Of a stretch of 64,000 nucleotides of DNA, positions 1 to 8,337 are shown piece by piece (within the stretch, counting starts at the first letter, position 1; each line of letters begins with the position of its first letter). The notes under the pieces were generated by a model that was not told the origin of the DNA, made no database searches, and saw only the letters and a list, made by a program, of their open reading frames with translations. The DNA is from Methylococcus sp. Mc7 (GTDB taxonomy: Bacteria > Pseudomonadota > Gammaproteobacteria > Methylococcales > Methylococcaceae), in the NCBI RefSeq assembly GCF_019285515.1, contig NZ_CP079095.1, forward strand, positions 2,049,501 to 2,113,500, read 5' to 3'. Position numbers and translations under genes: made by a program.

Positions 1-1
1 C

Positions 2-448
2 GAATGCAATGTCTGCCACACCGCGGATTCGTTCGCCAAGAAGGAGGATCTGGACGGCGGCCAGTACAGCGGCGACGCCAAGGCAGGCATCCTGGGCGGA
101 CCGCACGACATGCATCCGGTCAACGACCCGTACTGGTGGAAAGGCGCCCAGGGCGACGGAGCCAACAGCGACGGCACCACCTACGGCGGTTGGCACAACG
201 ACTACGCCAAGCTGCCGGGCATGAAAGGGGAAGACCAGTGCGCGGCCTGCCACGGCAACGACCACAAGGGCACCCGTCTGTCCAAGACGCCGGTGGACCG
301 GGTGTTCGACTTCCGGGGCTTCAACGCCAAGAAGCTGAAGAAGGCCGGGTTCAAGTCGAAGGTCGTGAAAGTGGCCGCCGGCACGCCGATCGGCTGCGAC
401 ACCTGCCACAGCCTGGAGACCAGCTTCATCGGGTCGCCCGGACACTGA
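2..448 (+). CDS. C-terminal part of a large multiheme cytochrome c (5' end outside window)
   Basis: The open frame enters from the left edge and stops at 446-448, giving about 148 residues with three CXXCH haem sites (CNVCH, CAACH, CDTCH). It is a paralogue of the C-terminal haem regions of the cytochromes at 929 and 28103: the shared signature HPVDDPYWWK/HPVNDPYWWK is followed by GGWHN and DQCAACHG. It ends shortly after the last haem and lacks the Ig-like tail of the 28103 protein. A segment around 235-330 is almost base-for-base identical to 31012-31110, which suggests recent duplication or gene conversion. Role inferred: extracytoplasmic electron transfer. A strong terminator follows at 489. 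Confidence 0.9.
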   Translation, partial: ECNVCHTADSFAKKEDLDGGQYSGDAKAGILGGPHDMHPVNDPYWWKGAQGDGANSDGTTYGGWHNDYAKLPGMKGEDQCAACHGNDHKGTRLSKTPVDRVFDFRGFNAKKLKKAGFKSKVVKVAAGTPIGCDTCHSLETSFIGSPGH

Positions 449-488
449 CGGCGTTTCAAGGAATCGGCGCCAGGGAGGGCGGCGATGG

Positions 489-515
489 GCGGGGCACAGA
501 GTGCCCCGCTTTTTT
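489..515 (+). terminator. Rho-independent terminator after the partial cytochrome
   Basis: A perfect 9-bp stem (GCGGGGCAC / GTGCCCCGC, 489-497 and 501-509) with an AGA loop is followed by six T. Confidence 0.9.
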
Positions 516-928
516 GCTCGTCAGTTTTTCGTGCGGACGTATGCCCAGGGGCCATTCGCTTCCGGACGGTCTGCGTCATTTGACTCACAAAGCATGGGAT
601 TTCACTCGCGCTCCAGCGGTAGATGCCGCGTGGCGGCCGTTCGATTTACTCGATCTGGCGACCGCCCTCGATTTCCCCAGGCTCCATCCCCCATTCGCTG
701 ATTATGAAAAAGTGAATCGAAATCAATCGAGTGGTTCTGGCGTGGAGTTCTCGGCGTGAGGATGTCGGGAGGAGACCTCGCCCCATCGAACTGCAGAAAT
801 ACAGCCGGGTACGGGTCTTGCCTCATGCCCTTGGGTCATCGCAATGGCGCCCCGCGTTTTGCGGGAGCCGCTCCTGCGGGATTGGAAGAATCGAAAACAA
901 GAAAAGCGCGTCATTAGAGGGTAGGTAA
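516..928 (+). other. Leader region of the 929 cytochrome; no gene
   Basis: No credible coding region. It holds a weak copy of the GTGAAATC-type element in reverse at 597-608, an AT-rich stretch at 700-725 that could hold a promoter, and a REP-like hairpin at about 852-882 (GCGGGAGCCGCTCCTGCGGGA). A GAGGGTAGG ribosome-binding site lies just upstream of ATG 929. Confidence 0.4.
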
Positions 929-3900
929 ATGAACTCGAAATATCTTCGTAAACCCGGCGGGCCGCTGGGCGTTGCGACAGGTGTCGCGGCGCTGGTGCTC
1001 GCCCTTTGCGGCGGAGGGGCGCAGGCCGCTTCCGTCTCCGGTTCGGCCAAGGTCGATCCCGGGCTGGGCAAGGTGAACGTCAAGGGCAAGGCCGCGGGCC
1101 TTGCGCCAGGCTCGTGGGTTTCGATCTACGATGCCGACAGCAACATGCTTCTTTACACCGCCAAGACCGACGGCAAACGGAAGTTCAAGGTCACACTGCA
1201 GAACGGCGGTGTGCCCTGCCGGCTGCGCCTGGAAACCGGCGACGGCGGCAAGGTCTTGATTCCGGTGGGCGGCGCCGATGCTTCGTGCAAGAAGGCGGCG
1301 GCCTGTTCCATCCAGAGCCCGGCGGGCGACGTGGAAATCAGCGAAGGCCAGTCGGTCGAGTTCGCCGCCGCGGCCAAGGCGAAGAAGAAGGTGACGCTGG
1401 ATTACCTTTGGACCGTGAGCGATGGTTCGGAACCATCCAAGACCTCGAATTTCTCGCATCGGTTCAATCACGCCGGCCAGTACCGGGTGATGCTGAACGT
1501 GGCCGATTCCACCGGCAACCAGTGCGCGGACGACGTGGTCGTCCGGGTGGTGGCGCCGAACGCCAATCCTTATCCCAAGGTTTCCGAGCGGCCGGCGCCC
1601 GCGACCGCCGAAGCATTGAACGCGGCGGACGGAGCCTACGTCGTGATGCCGTTCGAGGAAACCGGCATGCAGGGCGGCAGCCAGGTCACGCTGCCGTACA
1701 ACCCCCTCATTCCCTACAACACGCTGAACGCGCAGGTGTTCAGGAAGGTGAAACAGAAGCCGGCGGTCGTCGATCCCAGCGAGCTCGACGTCTTCTACTC
1801 GGCGGCTTCCAACCCGAAAGACCCGGTGGGGAGCGACTCCATCAACTCGACCAGCCAGAACCGGTTTTCGACCGGGGAATCCGGTGCCAACTGGGATCCC
1901 GCCCAGACCACCGGCAGCCAGACCGTCCTGATCGGCGGCCGCAACTTCGCCGAAGCCACGTTGCGCAAGACCGAGATGTGGGACAAGATCGACCAGCCCA
2001 ACTCGGACCTTTCCGGCAAGCCCAAGAGCGGCAAGTCCATGGCGGAGCAGCAGAACACGTTCAAGCCCGCCAAACCCATGATGCAGTTGGACGAGGGCAT
2101 CCGCGGCAACGCCGACGAAGGCGTTGGCGCCCGCAAGATGCCGGGCGCGGCGAATCCCTACCAGGCCAACGACCCGCAGCCGATCGCCGCCTACGACAAC
2201 GCGTCCAAGACCTTCCTCGCCCAGTTCATCCCGGCGAGCGACGTCGACGACAAGGGGCGGGTCAATCCCTATCCGCTGTTCCGGGTCGAAGCCAAGGAGA
2301 AGGGCGGCAACGTGGTGGCCAAGACCGATGCGGTGTTCTCCACCGCTTCGGAAACCCGCTGCCGCGAATGCCACGCCAAGGGAAATATAGCCGCGGACGA
2401 TACCGTCTGGAGAACGCCGGTGCAGGAAACCGAGTTGGTCAATGCCGACGGGAGTCCGGGGCCGGCCACCGGCGCGGGGAGTTTCTCGGCCGGTAACACC
2501 GGCTACAACGGCATCTGGCCGCCGGCGATCCATAACGTGTTCAACGTCAACGCCTACGACCCCCTGCCGCCGAACAAGCCGGCGACCTACCTGTTGAGCG
2601 GCGCGGTGCCGGCGGATGCTTCCGGCTTGCGCACCGACCGGGTGGCCGAGTCGCGCATCGGCGCGGACGGCAAGCTGCAGATCCGGCTGAAGTTCAAGGA
2701 TCCGTCGGAGTACGGCGATCCGGACGACTGGGTGGCGCAGGAAAAGGCGGCGCTGTTCAACACCCTGGTGCTGCACGACTACATGGTGAAGTACAGCCCG
2801 ACCGGCACCATTTCTTCTCAGGTCGCCGACTACGTCGAAGACAAGCTCAACAGCTCACGTGGGCAGGCGATGTACTTCTGTTCTTCGCATCACACCAGCC
2901 AGTTGAAGTTCGACGCCGGCGTCGCGGGCCGTTCCTATCCTTCCAACCGTTCCGACTATTCGCGGGCTTTCCACGCCTTCCACGGCAAGATGCAGGTCTA
3001 TGCCCAGGACGTCACGTCTTCCGAAAGCGCCGACGGCCAGGAACACAAGAAGGGTGACCTGATCCGCGACGGGCGCGGCCATCCGCTGATGTTCGGCGGC
3101 CGCGGCTGGGATTCGCAGCACAACGACAACAACGGGGTTCCGATCAAGTCGGACGGTTCGGCGACCAGCTACGCCTGGGACGCCGGCAAGAACGACTGGG
3201 CGCCGGACCAGTTCCCCATCCAAGCCAAGGGTGAACTGCTGTACCAGTTCGGCGAGAGCGTGGCGCAGGAGGAGAACTGCGCGAAGTGCCACACCGGCCA
3301 TACCGAGAAGGCCTACCGCGACATCCACTACGCGTCGGGTCTCAAGTGCGACAACTGCCACGGCGACATGCTGGCGGTCGGCAACGCGTACCCCAGCCAT
3401 CGCTACGATGCCAACCTGAGCGGCGCCGGCGCCTATGTCGGCGACTCCATCCACTTCAGAAGGCCCTGGCTGGACGAGCCGGATTGCGGCTCGTGCCACG
3501 TCGGCGACGGCAACCGGAAGGATCCGAATCAGGGCTTCTTCAGCGCCGGCGTGAAGAAAACCGCCTGGCAGGCGAACGATCCGGCCAAGGCCAGCGTTTT
3601 CCCGGACGACGCCCGCTTCGCGGTCATGCCCATCGTCGAGACCCGCAAGGAGAAATCGACCGACCACGACGGCAACACGGTTTACGTGGACAAGCAGGTG
3701 TCGGTCGCGCTGTTCCGCAAGAGCAAGGACGTGCACGGTACCGGATCGGGCGGCGCCATCGCCTGTTCGGCCTGCCACGGCGGATCGCACGCCATCTGGC
3801 CGAACGCCGATCCGGACGCCAACGACAACGTGACGGCCAGGCAGTTGCAAGGCTACGACGGCAACATCGCCGAGTGCTCGGTCTGCCACGTCAAGGACGA

Positions 3901-4405
3901 CTTCAAGGAAGGCCTGGTGGCGACCGACGGCGGCGCCAGCAACAAGGGCGTGGCGCAGGGCGTGCGCGAAGGCAAGGTGGTCGACGCCACCAGCGCGCGG
4001 GCCTACCTGGCAGGTCCCCACGGCATGCATCCGGTCAACGACCCGTACTGGTGGAAGGAGGCCGCGGCTTCCGCACCCAACGGCAGCGGCACCCGCAAGG
4101 GCGGCTGGCACAACGACTTCGCCAAGAAGCCGGGGCCGTTCGGCGAAGACCAGTGCGCCGCCTGCCACGGCAGCGACCACAAGGGTACGCGGTTGTCGAA
4201 GACTTTGACGGCCCGCGAGTTCGTGAACGAGAAGGGCAAGGTGGTGAAAGTGGCCGCCAATACCCCGATCGGCTGCAATCTCTGCCACAGTCTGCAGAAG
4301 AGCTTCACGGGTGTTCCCACGGGACAGCCGCGGGCCTATCCGCCCCCGACGCCCTCGCCGATCCATGGAGGCGGCGGCGGAGGTGGCGGCGGACACAACC
4401 ACTGA
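929..4405 (+). CDS. Giant PKD-domain multiheme cytochrome c (8 CXXCH plus one degenerate site)
   Basis: 1158 residues. A Sec signal peptide ends near GGGAQA/AS. A PKD/Ig-like domain lies at about residues 125-210. Eight canonical haem sites follow: CRECH, CAKCH, CDNCH, CGSCH, CSACH, CSVCH, CAACH and CNLCH. At about residue 651 the motif is CSSHH, where the paralogue at 28103 has CTLCH, so one site has lost its second cysteine. The tail is Gly/His-rich (G9HNH). The start at 929 is supported by GAGGGTAGG 5 bp upstream. Large extracytoplasmic multihaem proteins of this kind are known at the cell surface of Methylococcus; surface location and electron-transfer role are inferred here. It is monocistronic, with a terminator at 4459. 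Confidence 0.9.
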   Translation: MNSKYLRKPGGPLGVATGVAALVLALCGGGAQAASVSGSAKVDPGLGKVNVKGKAAGLAPGSWVSIYDADSNMLLYTAKTDGKRKFKVTLQNGGVPCRLRLETGDGGKVLIPVGGADASCKKAAACSIQSPAGDVEISEGQSVEFAAAAKAKKKVTLDYLWTVSDGSEPSKTSNFSHRFNHAGQYRVMLNVADSTGNQCADDVVVRVVAPNANPYPKVSERPAPATAEALNAADGAYVVMPFEETGMQGGSQVTLPYNPLIPYNTLNAQVFRKVKQKPAVVDPSELDVFYSAASNPKDPVGSDSINSTSQNRFSTGESGANWDPAQTTGSQTVLIGGRNFAEATLRKTEMWDKIDQPNSDLSGKPKSGKSMAEQQNTFKPAKPMMQLDEGIRGNADEGVGARKMPGAANPYQANDPQPIAAYDNASKTFLAQFIPASDVDDKGRVNPYPLFRVEAKEKGGNVVAKTDAVFSTASETRCRECHAKGNIAADDTVWRTPVQETELVNADGSPGPATGAGSFSAGNTGYNGIWPPAIHNVFNVNAYDPLPPNKPATYLLSGAVPADASGLRTDRVAESRIGADGKLQIRLKFKDPSEYGDPDDWVAQEKAALFNTLVLHDYMVKYSPTGTISSQVADYVEDKLNSSRGQAMYFCSSHHTSQLKFDAGVAGRSYPSNRSDYSRAFHAFHGKMQVYAQDVTSSESADGQEHKKGDLIRDGRGHPLMFGGRGWDSQHNDNNGVPIKSDGSATSYAWDAGKNDWAPDQFPIQAKGELLYQFGESVAQEENCAKCHTGHTEKAYRDIHYASGLKCDNCHGDMLAVGNAYPSHRYDANLSGAGAYVGDSIHFRRPWLDEPDCGSCHVGDGNRKDPNQGFFSAGVKKTAWQANDPAKASVFPDDARFAVMPIVETRKEKSTDHDGNTVYVDKQVSVALFRKSKDVHGTGSGGAIACSACHGGSHAIWPNADPDANDNVTARQLQGYDGNIAECSVCHVKDDFKEGLVATDGGASNKGVAQGVREGKVVDATSARAYLAGPHGMHPVNDPYWWKEAAASAPNGSGTRKGGWHNDFAKKPGPFGEDQCAACHGSDHKGTRLSKTLTAREFVNEKGKVVKVAANTPIGCNLCHSLQKSFTGVPTGQPRAYPPPTPSPIHGGGGGGGGGHNH

Positions 4406-4458
4406 GCTTTCCTGTCCAACTCTCCGGGCGGTCCGGTCGGGCCTGCCCGGGGCTCCGC

Positions 4459-4495
4459 AAGCCGGCGCCGGAAACGGCGCCGGCTTCTTTCTTTC
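4459..4495 (+). terminator. Rho-independent terminator after the 929 cytochrome
   Basis: An 11-bp perfect stem (AAGCCGGCGCC / GGCGCCGGCTT, 4459-4469 and 4476-4486) is followed by the pyrimidine run CTTTCTTTC. Confidence 0.85.
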
Positions 4496-4672
4496 AAAAG
4501 CCGATGAGATTTGGTTTACTTACGAAATACGAATCAATATCATTTGTATCGGGTGCGATGGGGCGCGGACGCAGTACCGCGGCGTTCTTCAAAGGGGCTT
4601 CTCTTTTCCTCCGGTGAGGTTTCGGCGCGGGCAAGCGGCCGTCGCCGATCGAGCTTCCGTCCTCCCGCCGGC

Positions 4673-4708
4673 GTGTGCGGCATTTCACGCAATGGCGTGT
4701 GAAATCAC
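4673..4708 (+). promoter_or_regulatory. Candidate operator shared by cytochrome leaders (copy A)
   Basis: GTGTGCGGCATTTCAC, 8 bp, then GTGTGAAATCAC. It contains the inverted pair ATTTCACGC / GCGTGTGAAAT. It aligns with 27912-27945 upstream of the 28103 cytochrome, and its core recurs at 32157 and, rearranged, at 54286-54320. The rest of 4496-4909 holds an AT-rich promoter-like stretch (4505-4555) and no gene. Confidence 0.45.
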
Positions 4709-4909
4709 TTAGATGGCCGGCGTGGGGTGTTCTCCGGGCCGCCGCGGTGTCTGATTTTGAAACATAGTTTGGAATGGTTCGCATTTTGCTTTAGCTCCTC
4801 GCACCCCCCGGAAAACGGCATCGCCGGCATCCCTGGGCGATGGGATGAGACGCCGCCGCGAGCCGGCAACGGCGCCCACGGCGTTGGACGAATGAGAGAG
4901 GCACAACGA

Positions 4910-7666
4910 ATGCGGATTCACCGGCTACAGATCCGCCCATGGCTGTGGGCGGTCTGTCTTTTCGCCGGAATTCTTCCGTCGTATGGCGGAGAGGCGCCGG
5001 CCGACAACGGTTTCGACCGGGCCGTCCTCCATCCCGCCATCCCGCTCCTGGACGAGAGCGGACGCCACGTCGTGGACAGCGGCTTGCCTTATAGTCCCAA
5101 GACCAGTTGCGGCAACGGCTCGGGCAGCGGCTGTCACGACTACGCCAGGATCACCCGCGGCTACCACTTCGAGCAGGGCCGCGACGAAACCCGTGACGGC
5201 TTCGGCAAGAAGCTGGGGCTGCCGCAACTGGCCGGCCCCGGCTATTTCGGCGGTTACAACTGCATGTCCGGCAATGCGCCGGGCTGGCTGGCCAGGAAGA
5301 GCAACGGCGGCGCGGCGGAGTTCGCCGATTTCGGCGCGCCCGATCTCGTCAGGTACTGCGGCTCCTGCCATGCCGGCGGCGGCTGGGGCGAACTCGACCG
5401 CAGCGGCGTGCGCTACGACGAGCAGTCCGCCGAGGCGGTCAAGGCTTTCGACGGCGATTATTTCAGCCGCCAGTTCCAGGATGCCGGCAAGACGGGGCAG
5501 TACGGCGGTTCCGGACCTTCCGAAGTGGCGGCATGGGACTGGAAGAAAAGCGGGGTCCGGGAAGCCGACTGCATGCTTTGCCATGCCGATTTCTCCCGCC
5601 TGAAGAAATTTCCCGCCAGCCGGCTAGGGGATGCCGACGGTTCGGACTCTGCAGCCCTGCAGTTCGCCCGTCTGCGCGACGAGAAATTCATCGCGGGCGG
5701 TTTTTTCCGCTATGCCGCATCGGCCATCTGGGAGTTCCTCGACGTGCGGCCCGATACGGAAGGAGGCGCTGCGCTCTTGGCGGTGGCGCGCAGTCCGACC
5801 GCCGGTACGGCGGCGCCGGATTACCGGCTCGTCCTGGACGATCAGGGCAACCCCAGGCTGCACTGGAACCGGGAGGCTTTCGACGAAGCCGGCAAGATCC
5901 AGGTTCCCATGCTGCGGTTTCCCGCCAGCGACAACTGCATGTATTGCCACAAGACCGGCAATGCTCGGCGCGGATTCTACGGCTTCGGGCCGGAAGTCAG
6001 GATGAGGACCGGGGTCGATGGCGTCGCGATCGCCGACTTCCGCACCGACGTGCACAAAGGCTCCATCTGGACCGAGGACAACGGCCAGGCGCGGTCGATC
6101 GAAAACTGCAACGCCTGCCATGCCAAGCAGTACTACAAGCAGCCTTCAGCCAACGTCGATCTGGATGCCGACCACAATTTCCCGAAGGGCAACGGCGACA
6201 ACGACATCCGCAACGACCTCGACAACATGCCGTCGGCGGCGGCCTGCGAGCATTGCCACGACAAGGCGGTGAACCCGGCATTGCCGTCCGGGCACAAGAA
6301 CGTGCTGGATGCCCACCGTGAAATCTGGAAGGCCAACGGCGACATGCGGGGCTATCCGGAAAACACGCTGAACCGGATCACCCAGACGCACCTCAACGTC
6401 GTCGCCTGCCAAACCTGCCACATTTCCAAGCTGGCCGACAACGGCAAGGCCTTCCCCATGCGCTACCGCTACCGGGTCGGCTATGGCGGGCGGCTGAAGA
6501 TCTTCCCCTACAAGCCGGCCTACCGCTATTTCGTCCAGGACCGGACCAGCGGGCGGGTGCTGAACCGCTACGAGCGCTTCTCCGTGATCGAGGAGCGGAG
6601 CGGTTCGGACGGCGGAAAGTACGGAGCGATCCTCGATCCCGCCAGCGGCAAGGAAGTGGGACAGGTGGCCATGAACGGGGACGAGTTCGGAGAGCCGCCG
6701 ACTCTCGCCGACTACAAGGCGCTGAAACGGGCCTACGACGCTCTGCTGGGGAGGAAGGGATACGCCGCGCCCGACGTCCGCTTCGTCTACATCGAATCCA
6801 ACGAATACGCGCTGAGCCACGCGACGCGGCCATCGCCCCAGGCGGTGCAGTGCGAGGACTGTCACGCGCGCAAGCAGAGCGGGGCCTTCAGCGCGCTGAT
6901 TTCCGCGGAAGGGCTGCTGGGCGAGGCCAACCTGGCCGAAGTCGCGAAGCTGCCGGACCGCAGGCTGGTGGACGCCGGCATCGTCGAACTCGGCATGCCA
7001 TATTTCCGGGTGCAGGACGACGGACGCATCGTCGAGAACGTGGCCGATGTGCTATACGCCAGCCGCCTCGATCCGTCCATGTCGATTCTCAAGTCGGAGA
7101 CCGCCCGGACCGTCGAGAACGAGTTCAAGCCCCTGAGCAATGCCGAGACGCTGTCCTACGCGGACCTGGACGAGGCGGCGGGACAAAAGCTTGCGGCGGA
7201 CCTTGCTTCCGGGGAGGCGCTGCTGTTCGGTTCGAAGGTCGGACACAGCTCCCTGCGCGGATTCGCCCTGATCCAGGCGCGGGGAACCCGCACCGTGGCC
7301 TACGGCGGAATCCTCAAGGGGCGGGTGGAGAGCCGCCAGGCGAAGGCCAAGGACCGTACGCGGATCGTCAGCCAAGGGTTCGGCAATCCGGTCGCGGACA
7401 TCTATTCATTGGCCGTCATGGACGCCAGCGGCAAAACGCTGCAGGGGCTCATCGAAGGTACCGCGCTGGTCAAGCTGCCCTACCGGGGCAAGGCCAAGGC
7501 GCGCGGCCAGATGAACGTGTTGATTTCGAAGAACGGCAAGAGCTGGCAAAGGGTCGGGGGGAAAAACCTGCTGGTGTTCCGCCCGCGCGGCGAAGTAGAC
7601 GGCTACGTGGTGGTCCGGATCAGGCAGCCCGCCGTCTATCTGACCATCGCCGACAAGGCGGGCTGA
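4910..7666 (+). CDS. Large multiheme cytochrome c with CX7CH motif (paralogue 1)
   Basis: 918 residues from ATG 4910, which has GAGAGAGG 8 bp upstream and opens a signal peptide (MRIHRLQIRPWLWAVCLFAG). Seven CXXCH sites are visible: CGSCH, CMLCH, CMYCH, CNACH, CEHCH, CQTCH and CEDCH. Near the N terminus, residues 67-76 read CGNGSGSGCH, a CX7CH arrangement followed by DY, where related cytochromes normally carry a compact haem motif. The last ~230 residues have no haem and may form a beta-rich domain. The 8338 product is a full-length paralogue with the same motif at the same residue numbers. The gene lies upstream of an outer-membrane barrel and periplasmic cytochromes, so a periplasmic or surface redox role is inferred; catalytic activity is unknown. 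Confidence 0.9.
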   Translation: MRIHRLQIRPWLWAVCLFAGILPSYGGEAPADNGFDRAVLHPAIPLLDESGRHVVDSGLPYSPKTSCGNGSGSGCHDYARITRGYHFEQGRDETRDGFGKKLGLPQLAGPGYFGGYNCMSGNAPGWLARKSNGGAAEFADFGAPDLVRYCGSCHAGGGWGELDRSGVRYDEQSAEAVKAFDGDYFSRQFQDAGKTGQYGGSGPSEVAAWDWKKSGVREADCMLCHADFSRLKKFPASRLGDADGSDSAALQFARLRDEKFIAGGFFRYAASAIWEFLDVRPDTEGGAALLAVARSPTAGTAAPDYRLVLDDQGNPRLHWNREAFDEAGKIQVPMLRFPASDNCMYCHKTGNARRGFYGFGPEVRMRTGVDGVAIADFRTDVHKGSIWTEDNGQARSIENCNACHAKQYYKQPSANVDLDADHNFPKGNGDNDIRNDLDNMPSAAACEHCHDKAVNPALPSGHKNVLDAHREIWKANGDMRGYPENTLNRITQTHLNVVACQTCHISKLADNGKAFPMRYRYRVGYGGRLKIFPYKPAYRYFVQDRTSGRVLNRYERFSVIEERSGSDGGKYGAILDPASGKEVGQVAMNGDEFGEPPTLADYKALKRAYDALLGRKGYAAPDVRFVYIESNEYALSHATRPSPQAVQCEDCHARKQSGAFSALISAEGLLGEANLAEVAKLPDRRLVDAGIVELGMPYFRVQDDGRIVENVADVLYASRLDPSMSILKSETARTVENEFKPLSNAETLSYADLDEAAGQKLAADLASGEALLFGSKVGHSSLRGFALIQARGTRTVAYGGILKGRVESRQAKAKDRTRIVSQGFGNPVADIYSLAVMDASGKTLQGLIEGTALVKLPYRGKAKARGQMNVLISKNGKSWQRVGGKNLLVFRPRGEVDGYVVVRIRQPAVYLTIADKAG

Positions 7667-7689
7667 GCCAAGGCCGAGGGGTTCGGCCT

Positions 7690-7862
7690 GCACGGTTTCC
7701 CTACCCAGGAACCTATCGGGATCGGGCGGATAAGCGGCAGCGCATCCGCCAAATGCAGCTCCGCTGCTCTTCGAGTCGGCTCCGCCGCTCTTCGAGTCGG
7801 CGCGGAGGTGGATGCGCTACGCTTATCCACCTTGCCTGTAGGTTCCGGGGAACGAGCCGGTG
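7690..7862. repeat. Palindromic intergenic repeat with a tandem 25-bp repeat in its loop
   Basis: The outer arms GGATAAGCGGCAGCGCATCCGCC (about 7727-7750) and GGTGGATGCGCTACGCTTATCC (about 7808-7830), with further pairing of AGGAACCTA and TAGGTTCC, form a large inverted repeat. The loop holds two tandem copies (7756-7780, 7780-7801) of the dispersed element CAGCTCCGCTGCTCTTCGAG + TCGGC. A repeat nested in a repeat. Confidence 0.75.
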
Positions 7863-7982
7863 CGCATTGCGCACATCGGTCTCTCCCGCCCGCGGGGAGA
7901 GCGCAGCGAGGGGGGCGAAGCCGGGATCGAAGGAGTCGCTACGCGACGTTTTCACGGTAACGATCATACGAGGAGTCATGAC

Positions 7983-8288
7983 ATGCATACCAAGTCTCGC
8001 CGGAGTCAGCTCCGCTGCTCTTCGAGTCCGCTGGTCGCCGAAGACGCGGCCGAATTGCCGCGGGCATCGGGAATGCTTGGCCATCCGCTGGTGCGGAAGA
8101 TCCTGCCCTGGCTCGCCGGGGCGGGAATGGGGCTGGGGCATGCGGCGGTGGCGTCCAGCTGCACCGTCCCCCAGCAGGGACGCTGCAGCAGTTGCGGCAG
8201 TTGCATCCTGGTGGTCGGCTCGTTGGCCGCCTGGGCGTTGTCCAGAAAAAAGGGACAGGGCGCGTTCTACGAGGAGAGCGGGCGGTGA
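7983..8288 (+). CDS. Small Cys-containing membrane protein of unknown function
   Basis: 101 residues from ATG 7983, with AGGAG about 9 bp upstream. I do not recognise the family. The middle is hydrophobic (about residues 33-60), with a cluster of four cysteines in SSCTVPQQGRCSSCGSC followed by a second hydrophobic stretch (ILVVGSLAAWAL) and a basic tail. Residues 9-16 are encoded by the dispersed ~25-bp repeat, so the N-terminal sequence is partly repeat-derived. It sits between two paralogous cytochrome genes in the same orientation. The cysteine cluster could bind metal or form disulphides; this is inference only. Confidence 0.6.
   Translation: MHTKSRRSQLRCSSSPLVAEDAAELPRASGMLGHPLVRKILPWLAGAGMGLGHAAVASSCTVPQQGRCSSCGSCILVVGSLAAWALSRKKGQGAFYEESGR
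8007..8030 (+). repeat. 25-bp dispersed repeat inside the small ORF at 7983
   Basis: CAGCTCCGCTGCTCTTCGAG followed by TCCG, one mismatch from the consensus; read in frame as QLRCSSSP. Confidence 0.8.
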
Positions 8289-8337
8289 GGAGCGCTGCGG
8301 CCGTCGTCGGAATTGGCCGATACCGGGGAGATCGGGC

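Noticed and set aside
914-2776. Long antisense open frame opposite the 929 cytochrome (620 codons)
   Set aside because: It mirrors the third-position GC bias of the real gene; no family pattern, signal or ribosome-binding site.
4727-4909. Upstream extension of the 4910 cytochrome to 4727
   Set aside because: The extra 61 residues precede a normal signal peptide, and the ribosome-binding site fits ATG 4910.
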